Numbered from the stretch's first letter, positions 8,361-17,236 are shown. The stretch: 64,000 bases of DNA from Avichristensenella sp031550535 (GCA_031550535.1 JAVBOM010000012.1:1-64000), one strand, 5' to 3'. The notes: a model not told the origin generated them from the letters alone. Made by a program: numbers and translations.

Positions 8361-9542
8361 ATGCACAAAAGATTCCTGGTTATGGTGCTTCTGGCTGTCC
8401 TGGTTTCAGGTTCCGCTTCAGCGAACGGTCTCCTCCACAATACCTGCATCGTCGGAGACACAGGAGACTACACGTTGATGGATGCTGTCTTTCTGAACGA
8501 TCGCGAGCTTCTTCTGGTTGGCTACCACTTGGATGCATCGGGGGATTATCAAAGTACAAAGCCATGGGCGGAAAAGATCGACCCCTGGACAGGTGATTTA
8601 CTCTGGTCATACTCGCCGGAAGTCGGAGGCGGCTTATATTCGTTCTACATGACTGAAAAGTTTGGTGAAGGCTTTGTTGTATGCGCCCGTAGTTGGGATG
8701 GTGAGTTCTGCCTGATATTTGTGGACGCACAAGACAACATGAGTGACCCTGTACAGTTGGACGCCTATGCCGATGGTATCACTTCACTTGGGGACAATCT
8801 TGTCATTTGCGGTTACACAGACAAAGGCGCAGCCTTTGCAGACATGCTAAACAGCAATGGCGATTATTTGTGGCGTTATATTACCGAACCGACCGGCGAG
8901 GAACTGAGCAGGTTTAGCTGTGTAACCGTTGCCTCGGACGGGATACTTCTAGGAGGCAGTTCTCCTGGCGGCGCACTGCTAACAAAGCTAAGCATGGATG
9001 GCCACCCAATATGGACCAAGCAGGGCGGCGAGCTCGGCTCACTTCGCATTGCAGGCATTGCCGTCGATAAGGACAGGATCGTGCTGGCGAGCAATACTTA
9101 CGAACCGTCGACAGGAATACTTGCTGGTGCCGCATCGTCCCTAACACTAGATGGGGAAATCCTGCACCACTCCGTGCTTTCGCTTCCTTACTTTGAGGAA
9201 TGCGATAGTGAGTTCCGGGGTGTATACGTGCAAAAGAGTGGGCAAGGCTACACATATTTTGGTTCGCTTGAAAACTATGCCGCGAGAGCTGATGACGACC
9301 CTGTTGAAAACTTCCTTCTTGTAAATTTGGTTGATCGTGATTTGAATCATCGTAACGAATATTACCCACCGTTTGGGACGAACGCCAACGCGGTGAAGGT
9401 CTTGCGCAGTGCTGACGACACCGTTTGGGTTGTTGGTCACGGAAACTACGAGGAAAACATTTTCCGCTTTGCAGAGGTCGTTGGTGACGACAAACGAGTC
9501 TTTGTCGCGTACTTCAACTTCACGTTGCTTGACGCAAGCTGA
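8361..9542 (+). CDS. secreted beta-propeller-like protein, moron gene
   Basis: ATG 8361 follows GGAGGATCCTCT. Residues 1-21 are a signal peptide (basic M-H-K-R, hydrophobic core, S-A-S-A end). The rest (393 residues in all) has recurring short strands with G-x-x-L/I-x-x-G-x and G-D-Y/L-x-W motifs, suggesting a WD/PQQ-like propeller. It is inserted between the major tail and chaperone genes on the opposite strand and ends with TGA. Being exported, it is more likely a lysogen trait than a virion part. Function unknown. Confidence 0.7.
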   Translation: MHKRFLVMVLLAVLVSGSASANGLLHNTCIVGDTGDYTLMDAVFLNDRELLLVGYHLDASGDYQSTKPWAEKIDPWTGDLLWSYSPEVGGGLYSFYMTEKFGEGFVVCARSWDGEFCLIFVDAQDNMSDPVQLDAYADGITSLGDNLVICGYTDKGAAFADMLNSNGDYLWRYITEPTGEELSRFSCVTVASDGILLGGSSPGGALLTKLSMDGHPIWTKQGGELGSLRIAGIAVDKDRIVLASNTYEPSTGILAGAASSLTLDGEILHHSVLSLPYFEECDSEFRGVYVQKSGQGYTYFGSLENYAARADDDPVENFLLVNLVDRDLNHRNEYYPPFGTNANAVKVLRSADDTVWVVGHGNYEENIFRFAEVVGDDKRVFVAYFNFTLLDAS

Positions 9543-9550
9543 ACAAACGG

Positions 9551-9585
9551 TAATCCCCGTGGAGCGGCTGCCCCACGGGGATCCT
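9551..9585. terminator. bidirectional hairpin between moron and major tail gene
   Basis: ATCCCCGTGG and CCACGGGGAT flank an 11-base loop. It lies 9 bases after the TGA of the secreted moron gene and 11 bases past the stop of the convergent major tail gene, so it can serve both. The U-run is weak on both sides. Confidence 0.6.
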
Positions 9586-9595
9586 TCATCTCACC

Positions 9596-10435
9596 TTACC
9601 ACTCCGCCTGCCCGCTCGTTGGCGTCGTGATCACCTTGCCGTCAATGTCGAGCGGTTCATAGATCAAGGCGTACATTTTGTCGCCAGCGCCCTTCGGGTC
9701 AATGGCGCTGAACGTGACGCTCTGGGTGGCCGCCGACTTGTACGACACATCGAAGCCCGGCAGCGTGGTCACGCGCACGCGGGGAATCTCCAAGTGCAAG
9801 TAGCCCTTCAGCGCGGATTCATCGGCGTTCGTACCGGACGAATACACCGGCCAATGCGCGGCCAGGCTGCCCTTCGCGGTCCGGCTGTTGACCAGCACAT
9901 TCGCAGTCTGCGCGCCGTTCACGCGGCGCCGGTACGCCACACGGATCGTCTCGCCCGCCTTCACATCGCCCGCGAAGAACGTGAGCTCCGTGGTATGGGT
10001 GGCATCGTCCACTTCCATCATGAACTCGCCCTTCGCCGCGGGCTCGGCTGCGACTTCCTTGAAACCGCGGATGCGCACCGAACCTGCCTTCACCTCATAC
10101 GGGATGGTGACGGCCAGTTCCGAAGACACGCTGAACAGCTTCGACTCCAGCGTGCTGGTGTCGCCGCTCTCCAGCGGCACACCGTTCGCCATGCCAAACA
10201 TCTCCGGCGTGAACTCACTCGATGCGAACGTGAACTCCAAAGCCCGATCCGTTTCGATGTACGCCAAGGGATAACTCCCCTGGCCACCAGTGATCGTCAG
10301 CATGTTGTTGGTCGCGTTCATGTTGGCGGTGCTGACTTCGTAGAACGAGTACACCTCGTCCGTGCCGTCCCTCTAAAAATCGATGTTCGGCGTGTCGGCG
10401 ATGTACCCGCCAATTCGCTCAATGTACGTAGGCAT
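9596..10435 (-). CDS. phage major tail protein with in-frame TAG
   Basis: ATG 10435 is preceded by AGGAGGAATGACA. Codons 1-20 read M-P-T-Y-I-E-R-I-G-G-Y-I-A-D-T-P-N-I-D-F, then TAG (10373-10375), then R-D-G-T-D-E-V-Y-S-F-Y-E-V and on to TAA: 279 residues. The rest is beta-rich, like tail-tube proteins, with a C-terminal Ig-like region. It is the first preserved gene of the late module; everything upstream (head genes) is missing. The strong ribosome-binding site belongs to the start before the TAG, so read-through is needed to make the protein. Confidence 0.7.
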
Positions 10436-10465
10436 TGTCATTCCTCCTATTAATACGTTTGCTTA

Positions 10466-10507
10466 TACGAAAAGACCGCGTGGTATCTCCGGTACCCCAC
10501 GGTTTTC
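10466..10507 (+). terminator. weak hairpin near the module junction
   Basis: ACCGCGTGG and CCACGGT form an imperfect stem around TATCTCCGGTA, followed by TTTTCG. It lies where the leftward phage module meets the rightward small-gene block. Confidence 0.3.
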
Positions 10508-10513
10508 GCGCCT

Positions 10514-10619
10514 AGGTGATAGTCGTCGACATTACCTCAACAATGCGCTTGAGGAGTGGCCCAGCGAAGAGTTCGATTACGTCATCGAAAGCCAGTTCCT
10601 TGATGAAATCAAACCATAA
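10514..10619 (+). pseudogene. 3' remnant of a plus-strand gene
   Basis: An open stretch ending with TAA at 10619 encodes about 33 protein-like residues (Y-L-N-N-A-L-E-E-W-P-S-E-E-F-D-Y...) but has no start or ribosome-binding site. It looks like the tail of a gene from the small-gene block truncated at the recombination junction with the tail module. Confidence 0.4.
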
Positions 10620-10645
10620 CACACTTCATATAAGGAGGAACCCCC

Positions 10646-10888
10646 ATGCTCCCACCCAGCCCACTCGCAGCGCACGTCCTGTGCAGCATCGTCCAGAACC
10701 TCAAGCAATCCGGCAGCATCGTCAGCGGCGCGCAAATCCTGGAAGCGTGCGGCAAGGACTTCACCACCTATCTTGACGTGACCTCCCGGCTCCAGGACAA
10801 CGGCAATGGCACCTTCACCCTCGCCCGCCTGTACCCGAAAGACTGCGGCCAGCATGTTAAAGAGTACATGCAGGAAAGCCGCGCATGA
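10646..10888 (+). CDS. hypothetical small protein
   Basis: 80 residues from ATG 10646 behind AAGGAGGAACCCCC. Predominantly helical; no recognised domain. First gene of a rightward series of small orphan genes with short spacers and good ribosome-binding sites, probably one operon. Ends with TGA. Confidence 0.6.
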   Translation: MLPPSPLAAHVLCSIVQNLKQSGSIVSGAQILEACGKDFTTYLDVTSRLQDNGNGTFTLARLYPKDCGQHVKEYMQESRA

Positions 10889-10902
10889 AAGGAGCGCCGC
10901 CC

Positions 10903-11382
10903 ATGTACGCCTATGATTGGCTGGTCGCCGTTTCCACCACTGACGAAGCCGAACAAGTCCGCATCAACTTTGATACCAAGTCCCTGTTCTACAATGGCCG
11001 GCCGATCATCGTCGGTAACACATACATGGCACCTGTTGCGTACGTCCATCAGGATCACGCGCGCATCGTCACGCTCGACGGGCTGATAGCCTTCAAAGGC
11101 GATCCATATGTGGAAATCGCGCGCCTGTATGATCGGTTCAAGCGCTCCATACCCAGCCCATGCGACCAGACGATGAACGAAAACTTCATGGCCTACTCAG
11201 GCGCTTTGCTGACCGATCATGAACGGCACACAGGCATCCCCCGGATTGCCGCAAGGCTCCAGCTTGAAGGCTTCATCCTGCTGGCGTCCTGCGCCGGCAT
11301 TCTTCAATGGCGAAACCCCATGCAGCCAGTCTGGCAAGGCGTTGACCCGGATCTGATCCTCCGCCGCAAATGGATTGTGTAG
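10903..11382 (+). CDS. hypothetical protein
   Basis: ATG 10903 follows AAAGGAG. 159 residues, mixed alpha/beta, with repeated aromatic residues near the N-terminus; no family recognised. The stop is TAG, and a TGA lies five codons further in frame, so read-through would add little. Second gene of the small-gene block. Confidence 0.6.
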   Translation: MYAYDWLVAVSTTDEAEQVRINFDTKSLFYNGRPIIVGNTYMAPVAYVHQDHARIVTLDGLIAFKGDPYVEIARLYDRFKRSIPSPCDQTMNENFMAYSGALLTDHERHTGIPRIAARLQLEGFILLASCAGILQWRNPMQPVWQGVDPDLILRRKWIV

Positions 11383-11423
11383 GGAGGTACACATCACTGA
11401 CTACAACGAAAGGGGGCATCTCT

Positions 11424-11663
11424 ATGGAGACCTGCAGTGAATGCGAAAGCACAAGTGACGAACTTGTCGTAGTCAATAGCAGCTTCAGCGATGAGTTCCA
11501 AACATGCCGCATGTGCCACGATAGCATGCTCGCGAACTACGAGTACACGATGTGCGAATCCTGCGGTGTCTACTTCACCTATGACCACCTCATCCCGAAC
11601 AAGGATTGCGAAGAAAAAACGACTGAGATTTGCCCGTACTGCGGCGAAATCTGGTGTGAGTGA
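11424..11663 (+). CDS. small zinc-ribbon protein
   Basis: 79 residues from ATG 11424 behind AAAGGGGGC. Four C-x-x-C-like pairs (C-S-E-C, C-R-M-C, C-E-S-C, C-P-Y-C) arranged as two zinc ribbons point to a metal-binding nucleic-acid or protein adaptor. No catalytic motif. Ends with TGA. Confidence 0.65.
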   Translation: METCSECESTSDELVVVNSSFSDEFQTCRMCHDSMLANYEYTMCESCGVYFTYDHLIPNKDCEEKTTEICPYCGEIWCE

Positions 11664-11689
11664 ACCGCCAACGAAAGGATCACGAATCA

Positions 11690-12430
11690 ATGAATGACCA
11701 AATCGCGGACAACTTTTCCCGGCCTCCCGCCACGGAACACCCTGCTCAACCTACTGAAATCTCATTGCCGCTCACCGGCAGCACGCGTATCGTCGCGAGG
11801 CTCAATGGCGACGCAGAAAATCCCCGCCACAACGAAGGCTGGTCAAGCATTGACATCTATGCGGAGCACCCGAATGGTTGGTCCGAGCTGCTGTGCTGTG
11901 CTGAAATATCTTCTCTTGCCTGCGAAGGAAAAGGCTTCAACAGGTTCCGTGTCATGTCCTTTCAGCCAGACAAAGAAGAACCGTCCGTTATCTTGGAGCC
12001 GCTAGAGCACCGGTCCATCTGGCTTATACTCGAAGAGGGAACCTACGACATCGACGTGTGGAACGAGGACAGCGACGAGCGCGACCATACAATGGGAGAA
12101 AACCACATCCCATTTCTGGATGAGGTAACCAAGAAGATGGAGTCAATCATCGCGGAGAACCCGCAGATCGTCTGGACAATTCGGAATCCCAGAGCCTCCG
12201 CGTATTCTTGCAAGCTACTCACCTGCGTGTGCTGCGGTGTCCAAATTCTCGAGCACAGCGCGAACGAAGAAAGAGGCGCCATCTTGGAGTGTGCGGAATG
12301 CTGTAACCATTTCTGCACGCAGTGCTTCGTCGATCATCTCGGCACCCAAGCCTACAGAGACATGGTGAACTCCGAGGAAGCTACTCACGACAACAACTTC
12401 CTGTGTCCGCGCTGCTATTCTGCTGTATAG
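11690..12430 (+). CDS. hypothetical protein with C-terminal RING-like zinc cluster
   Basis: 246 residues from ATG 11690 (GAAAGGATCACGAATCA upstream). The N-terminal ~170 residues are acidic and unassigned. The last ~70 contain C-x-C-C, C-x-x-C-C-x-x-F-C-x-x-C and a terminal C-P-R-C, spaced like a RING/treble-clef zinc finger. The stop is TAG with a TGA only two codons on (TAG AGG TGA). A related cysteine cluster occurs in the next gene. Confidence 0.6.
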   Translation: MNDQIADNFSRPPATEHPAQPTEISLPLTGSTRIVARLNGDAENPRHNEGWSSIDIYAEHPNGWSELLCCAEISSLACEGKGFNRFRVMSFQPDKEEPSVILEPLEHRSIWLILEEGTYDIDVWNEDSDERDHTMGENHIPFLDEVTKKMESIIAENPQIVWTIRNPRASAYSCKLLTCVCCGVQILEHSANEERGAILECAECCNHFCTQCFVDHLGTQAYRDMVNSEEATHDNNFLCPRCYSAV

Positions 12431-12445
12431 AGGTGAAAGCATTCT

Positions 12446-13018
12446 ATGGCCGCAAGTTCCACAAGTGACACCCACCCCGGTTGGAAACTCTCCCGCGAGT
12501 GCATCTACGAAACAATCAATGCCAAGCGATCCGGTATCTTCAAACAATGTGGTACCATGGTTGCACTCGTCACCAGCACAATACAGGACCTCCGGGAAAC
12601 ACATCTTGCGCCCCACATCGAAACTAAACTGATCGCAAACCGCTACGCCGTCCGGCAAACACTGAAGACCATCCACAACACACAATGTGATTGCTGTAAG
12701 GAAGGCATTTTCGACCCGAAAATCTATGTCCGCCATGCGGATTCGCCCTATGTGGCAGCCCTTTGCGAGCATCGGTTTTCCCTGTGCCAGGTCTGCTTCG
12801 TATCATTGATAAGGAACGCTCATCACTCAAGTGGCAGCAATGAGGCGGTCGTCTACATTTCAGGCGGCCTTGTCAGGTGGCTGGCAGTGCCGAACACCGT
12901 GGTGCAGGGTTATCTCGTAGCGGACAAGGATGTCTTCAACTGCGCAGATGCGGATGAACTGCAATGGTTTTTCGAAGCGTTCATGGCGGCCTACAAACCC
13001 GGTATGACCCGAATATAG
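12446..13018 (+). CDS. hypothetical protein with cysteine cluster
   Basis: 190 residues from ATG 12446 behind GAGGTGAAAG. The middle has C-D-C-C and C-E-H-R-F-S-L-C-Q-V-C, a zinc-finger-like arrangement similar to the preceding gene. The stop is TAG; the next start (ATG 13031) is in the same frame 12 bases later, so amber read-through would fuse the two proteins. Confidence 0.6.
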   Translation: MAASSTSDTHPGWKLSRECIYETINAKRSGIFKQCGTMVALVTSTIQDLRETHLAPHIETKLIANRYAVRQTLKTIHNTQCDCCKEGIFDPKIYVRHADSPYVAALCEHRFSLCQVCFVSLIRNAHHSSGSNEAVVYISGGLVRWLAVPNTVVQGYLVADKDVFNCADADELQWFFEAFMAAYKPGMTRI

Positions 13019-13030
13019 GAGGCGCACACA

Positions 13031-13441
13031 ATGAAAACGAGCGTACCCTCGGAATGGATTCTCACCGATGAGGATACCTGCCGGTATTCACGGCAGTTGT
13101 CCGAGGACTCCTTTGAACTCATTGCGTTCGTAACCTACAGTCAGGTAAGAAACTTCACGGTCTACGCGGACACCGTCTGCCTCACCGATTACCCGCAGGA
13201 TGAAACCTTGTTCATCCTGCAGTTCTATGGCTACTCATCCATCAACGAAGTCACCGCGGAACATGGCAGCGACAGCAATATGATCATCGCCGAGTGCATC
13301 TTTGAGCACTACGCCGACTTCGCAGTGGAGCCGATTGCCGATGTTCTCACGGAGGCAGAAGCACGAGCGATCATCCAAGACTATATTACTGACACGAAGG
13401 GAGCACCACTATGTCCAGATTCTTCAAAGGCCAGCGGGTAA
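13031..13441 (+). CDS. hypothetical small protein
   Basis: 136 residues from ATG 13031 behind TAGGAGGCGCACACA. Acidic, mixed alpha/beta, no recognised domain. Its 3' end overlaps the start of the next gene (ATG 13411) by 31 bases. Ends with TAA. Confidence 0.55.
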   Translation: MKTSVPSEWILTDEDTCRYSRQLSEDSFELIAFVTYSQVRNFTVYADTVCLTDYPQDETLFILQFYGYSSINEVTAEHGSDSNMIIAECIFEHYADFAVEPIADVLTEAEARAIIQDYITDTKGAPLCPDSSKASG

Positions 13442-13857
13442 TCGAACGCATCAGCGGCCACGTCGGCACTGTCCTGCAGTACGTCGCCAAAGAATCCGTC
13501 GCTGTCGAGTTCGATCCCTTCTTCGGCGGTGAAGGCGGCACCTATTCTGTCGGTTCGGAAGAACTCATCGCCCTCACAAACAACAACACCTGCCTGCTCG
13601 TTCACGAAGAGGAGGGGGCGCCGCTTGTCGCTATCTTCAGGGTGGGCGAGCATATTGAGCCTCACCAAATCATTGCCACTTTCAACTATGCTCTCACTGC
13701 ATATAAGGTTGGAGAATGCCCCGACCCAATCGTGCGCTTCGCATCTGACAAGGTATGCAAGCGGTTCAATGCGTGCGTAGATTTCTTTGAGGTGGCCTCC
13801 GTTGTAAGCATACCGCAAACCCTGACGGCTATGAAAGGCGCGCCTCCATGCAAATGA
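13411..13857 (+). CDS. hypothetical protein with SH3-like N-terminus
   Basis: 148 residues from ATG 13411 behind GAAGGGAGCACCACT. The first ~55 residues (F-x-x-G-Q-R-V-x-x-x-x-G-x-x-G-T-V) look like a small SH3-like barrel of the kind that binds nucleic acid or protein. The remainder is unassigned. Overlaps the following start by 10 bases. Confidence 0.55.
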   Translation: MSRFFKGQRVIERISGHVGTVLQYVAKESVAVEFDPFFGGEGGTYSVGSEELIALTNNNTCLLVHEEEGAPLVAIFRVGEHIEPHQIIATFNYALTAYKVGECPDPIVRFASDKVCKRFNACVDFFEVASVVSIPQTLTAMKGAPPCK

Positions 13858-14111
13858 CTTCATTCTTCATCGTCAAGGACGCGGAGCACGACCTGTATCC
13901 GCTGCTTGCCATCATTGAGCACGATTCTGATGTAATGCCCACGTCCATTGAAGCGTTGATGCAGAAGGCATATTCCGACGGCATTAATGTTCACGGCGAT
14001 GGCATCTTCGAACACGTATCCGCTATCGTAATGCGAGAAACCGGTGCCACCGTCACGTACGTGGAAATCACGGGCAATGTGGATTTCTCCGGCGCAAGCT
14101 GGGGCCACTGA
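13848..14111 (+). CDS. hypothetical small protein
   Basis: 87 residues from ATG 13848 behind AAAGGCGCGCCTCC. No recognised motif. The coupled overlap with the preceding gene places it in the same operon. Ends with TGA. Confidence 0.5.
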   Translation: MQMTSFFIVKDAEHDLYPLLAIIEHDSDVMPTSIEALMQKAYSDGINVHGDGIFEHVSAIVMRETGATVTYVEITGNVDFSGASWGH

Positions 14112-14182
14112 TTCGCCGACACCCGGGAGCGCGACATCCCCCATTACTTCTGGAATCAAAGGAAGAAAGCGAGCTGATCCGC

Positions 14183-14545
14183 ATGCCGTATACCTGGGTC
14201 GAGCCGGACGTGTACCTGAAGTACCGTGGCGTCACCATCTACTACGCTTATGACGAACTCTACAATAACCCCTACCACTATAACTACTCCATCGATTTCG
14301 CCGAGCGCGACATGTTCGACATCCGCGATCTGCCGGAATGCAAACCCGGCCTCACTCACAAACAGATCCTCCGCGCCGCCATCCGCAACAAAAGCCCGCT
14401 CCTCATCGCGCAGTACAAGGAAGCAGGCGCACATCTGGAAGCCAAGACGCTACCCAGTAAGTTCAAACGAAGGAGGCCAACACATGCCCAAACCCCACGA
14501 AAACCTATCCAAAGCGAACCGAGAGAAGCTCCTGCCCAAAGATGA
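14183..14545 (+). CDS. hypothetical small protein
   Basis: Up to 120 residues from ATG 14183 (weak GAAAGC upstream). The N-terminal ~80 residues are Tyr-rich. The last ~25 residues are basic and overlap the following gene in another frame, so the real end may be near 14480 if a frameshift has occurred. Not recognised. Confidence 0.45.
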   Translation: MPYTWVEPDVYLKYRGVTIYYAYDELYNNPYHYNYSIDFAERDMFDIRDLPECKPGLTHKQILRAAIRNKSPLLIAQYKEAGAHLEAKTLPSKFKRRRPTHAQTPRKPIQSEPREAPAQR

Positions 14546-14888
14546 ACTGATCGCCTACCTGGACAAGTGGGGCGCGAACGACCGCGCACTCAGCGACATC
14601 CGGGAGCAGTACACGGAACTCCTGGGTGACGATCCTTTCTGGCGCTATCCCATCAGCGAGTGCGAACACGCCGGCGGCATCATCGTGCCGGTCAAGGAGG
14701 GCTTCCTTTGGTTGCCCTATAACGAGATGGACGAAGATGACTACGAGATCTATCTCACCAAAGACGCCCACCTGCTCGGCGCCGAAGCCTGCGAAGTTCT
14801 CGCCAAAGAGTTCCAGTCGTACGCAACCGCGCTCTGCGATGTTCTGCGGTTCATGGCAACCGAACTCGCCCAGGAAGGGGGGCAATGA
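14484..14888 (+). CDS. hypothetical small protein
   Basis: 134 residues from ATG 14484 behind GGAGGCCAACAC. Charged and helical; no recognised domain. Its TGA overlaps the ATG of the next gene region (spacing 1 base), consistent with translational coupling. Confidence 0.55.
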   Translation: MPKPHENLSKANREKLLPKDELIAYLDKWGANDRALSDIREQYTELLGDDPFWRYPISECEHAGGIIVPVKEGFLWLPYNEMDEDDYEIYLTKDAHLLGAEACEVLAKEFQSYATALCDVLRFMATELAQEGGQ

Positions 14889-14889
14889 C

Positions 14890-15399
14890 ATGTCGCATGG
14901 GTGTGTTTATCAACTGGAACCTGACCCGATCGACGATTCAACCTGCCTGACTGAGTGCGACGCGAACGACACGCCCTTCTCGGTCAACATCGCCAATTGG
15001 TATGTCCTGGTTGACAGCCGAGATAAGGCGGATCGGATCATCCGTGAATACTTCTCTAAGTACAGTACGGAAGAGCACCCACTCGTTCGTTTCGTACTCG
15101 ATGAAGGCGGCGCCGTCACTTCCGTCATATTTGAAGAAGGTTTCCAGCAGGCTTTTTTTCATGATGGGTACATTGCCTTCCTATGCAGCCTGGAAGTGCT
15201 TCGCGCTAAGTTCAACGAGCTATCCTATGCTGATGGCTCGATTCATAAGGAACTGACCGACCTCACATGGGCATATGAGTTTCCCTTCGGCGACTACGTC
15301 TTCCACTGCGGTGAGTTCATTACTTTTGATGAGTTCGCTCGCCATCTCCAACCTGGAAAGCTTTACTATTTCGGTAACGTGCTGGACTATCACTACTGA
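14890..15399 (+). CDS. hypothetical protein
   Basis: 169 residues from ATG 14890 behind AGGAAGGGGGGCAATGAC. Rich in aromatic residues (several F/Y/W in the C-terminal half) with mixed alpha/beta character; not recognised. Ends with TGA. Confidence 0.55.
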   Translation: MSHGCVYQLEPDPIDDSTCLTECDANDTPFSVNIANWYVLVDSRDKADRIIREYFSKYSTEEHPLVRFVLDEGGAVTSVIFEEGFQQAFFHDGYIAFLCSLEVLRAKFNELSYADGSIHKELTDLTWAYEFPFGDYVFHCGEFITFDEFARHLQPGKLYYFGNVLDYHY

Positions 15400-15435
15400 C
15401 CGCCCCGAATAATACAAAACGGAGGTGCATCCAAC

Positions 15436-15855
15436 ATGTCCTGCGATTACTCGGTCATCATCGGCTACGGCATCGAACTCCACGACATCAAGACATTACT
15501 CGACTACGAGAAAATCAACAAGCACATCAACAAGCGGTTCCACTGTGATGATTCTGACGCGGATGATCTCGTGTCCGCTAATTACATCCTGATGAATTGT
15601 GGCCTTAGCAGCGGGTTGGCGGAACTCATGGCGGATGCCGATCCTCACGGCAGGCTTCGGGGCATGACACCGGACAGTGAAAAGTATTACCTCATTTATC
15701 CGATGTCATATCCTTGGACTAGGCAACCCACCGACGCGAGGACTGAGGAAAAGGCGGTTGACATTCTGCTTCGCGCGATCCTACCGATCGTAAAGGACAA
15801 TACAGCGCGAGAGCAGATCACCAAGCACTTTTATTACTTCAACCACGTCGAGTGA
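15436..15855 (+). CDS. hypothetical small protein
   Basis: 139 residues from ATG 15436 behind ACGGAGGTGCATCCAAC. No recognised domain; a D-D-S-D-A-D-D acidic patch lies near residue 40. Ends with TGA. Confidence 0.55.
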   Translation: MSCDYSVIIGYGIELHDIKTLLDYEKINKHINKRFHCDDSDADDLVSANYILMNCGLSSGLAELMADADPHGRLRGMTPDSEKYYLIYPMSYPWTRQPTDARTEEKAVDILLRAILPIVKDNTAREQITKHFYYFNHVE

Positions 15856-15879
15856 CCTCTCTGTTTTTCCGCCGTCGGT

Positions 15880-16221
15880 TCAATCGCTGCCCGGCTTCAT
15901 CTGCTTCACCATCTCCATCCAAAACGAGCGCACAGTCTCAATGTTGCGGATCGCGTCCTGTTCCTCAGTCTCCGCGTTATAAGCCTCAAACCGGCTGAAC
16001 AGATGCCCACAGTGACGGAGGCTGTCTGCAACATAGCCGCCGCATACTCCGATCAGCCAATCGGTACCCTGGATTTCAGCCTTGAACCTAAAAATATAGT
16101 ACGTCATATCCAGATACTCAAACGACTTGGTGCATTCGATAATTGCGGGCTCCTTACCAAGTTCTCTTGCATGCGAGAGCCACCCCGATATCTCCGCGAT
16201 CGCCGCTTCCTGCTGTGCCAT
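15880..16221 (-). CDS. hypothetical small protein
   Basis: 113 residues from ATG 16221, chosen because GGAGAGGACCGT lies just upstream. The only minus-strand gene inside the rightward block. Helical, with no membrane segment; not recognised. Ends with TGA. Confidence 0.5.
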   Translation of the reverse strand: MAQQEAAIAEISGWLSHARELGKEPAIIECTKSFEYLDMTYYIFRFKAEIQGTDWLIGVCGGYVADSLRHCGHLFSRFEAYNAETEEQDAIRNIETVRSFWMEMVKQMKPGSD

Positions 16222-16353
16222 ACGGTCCTCTCCTCTGTATAGTACATGCACCATAAGTATAGCAGACCGCCTCATACTTTGAAAGAGGGCCCCGTCTACT
16301 ATTAGCACGTTGTTAGGCAACAGATAAGCATTAAACGAAAGGAATGTCACACA

Positions 16354-16647
16354 TTGTCCAAGATTATTGGCTCGTTCGCTGACTTTACCAGCTCGTTCGA
16401 TTCATTTCTTTTCTACAGGAACGAACTCCACCTTGAGCATTGTCTTCTGGTTAGCGTTCCGAGAGCTCTTCAGTTGGCGGAAGGGTATACCTATGACCAG
16501 CTAAACAGAGACATTCTCGCCAACAAAGACCTGTACGTGTGGGAAGCGGATAGCGACTTTTACTGGCCAAATGACAATATGTTCAGCCCAAACAATGCCG
16601 TACATGGTCTCTCCGGTTTTCGTGTTAGAGCAAGGGGAGGCGTTTGA
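16354..16647 (+). CDS. hypothetical small protein (TTG start)
   Basis: 97 residues if started at TTG 16354, which is preceded by GAAAGGAATGTCACACA. The N-terminus is Phe/Ser-rich. Not recognised. Ends with TGA. Confidence 0.45.
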   Translation: MSKIIGSFADFTSSFDSFLFYRNELHLEHCLLVSVPRALQLAEGYTYDQLNRDILANKDLYVWEADSDFYWPNDNMFSPNNAVHGLSGFRVRARGGV

Positions 16648-16707
16648 ACACTTTTTGTCACAGCATTTTAGCAGTCAGCATCTTTCGGGTTCACAATTAT
16701 TTAGGGG

Positions 16708-17226
16708 GTGGTTCCTCTGAGGGACTTCGATAGCATAGCAAACCAGGACATCAAGGGAAAGTTCATCAGGCGTGAAGTGTTTGGCTGCTTCACCGCAGAA
16801 GTTGAGTACATCCTTTCTCGCCACGACGCCAACGACGCACCTTTCACATTCGATGATGTGGAACGCATTTATACCCCTTACTGCCGCGAGTGTGGGGAGG
16901 ACTATACCAGATTCTCCAAGAGCAAGAACGATAATGGCATTTCCGCCTACACATGTGAAGATTGCGGGCACGAATATACCGAGGAAGAGTATAGCCTCCT
17001 TGATACGCAGCACCAGGAAATCTATGAATGGTGGGCGGTTTCCGGTTACCTTGCCAGCAAGCTCGCTTCGTACGGGGAGTGTATCATCGACGGCCCCTGC
17101 GTCTTCTACTGGGGCAGGTGTTGCACCGGTCAAACCATCCTGCTGGATTATATTATCTCAAAGATATGCGAAGATATGGGCATCTTGGATGGCCAGCCTA
17201 ACTCTTGGGCCAAGCTGCCCGTATGA
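16708..17226 (+). CDS. hypothetical zinc-ribbon protein (GTG start)
   Basis: 172 residues from GTG 16708 with TTAGGGG upstream. C-R-E-C (about 54-57) and C-E-D-C (about 76-79) form a zinc ribbon; further Cys lie in the C-terminal third. This is the third zinc-binding type protein of the block. Function unknown. Confidence 0.55.
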   Translation: MVPLRDFDSIANQDIKGKFIRREVFGCFTAEVEYILSRHDANDAPFTFDDVERIYTPYCRECGEDYTRFSKSKNDNGISAYTCEDCGHEYTEEEYSLLDTQHQEIYEWWAVSGYLASKLASYGECIIDGPCVFYWGRCCTGQTILLDYIISKICEDMGILDGQPNSWAKLPV

Positions 17227-17236
17227 GGTGTTGCCG

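Noticed and set aside
15870..15900. tRNA T-arm-like GGTTCAATCGC
   Set aside because: No matching acceptor, D or anticodon arms around it.
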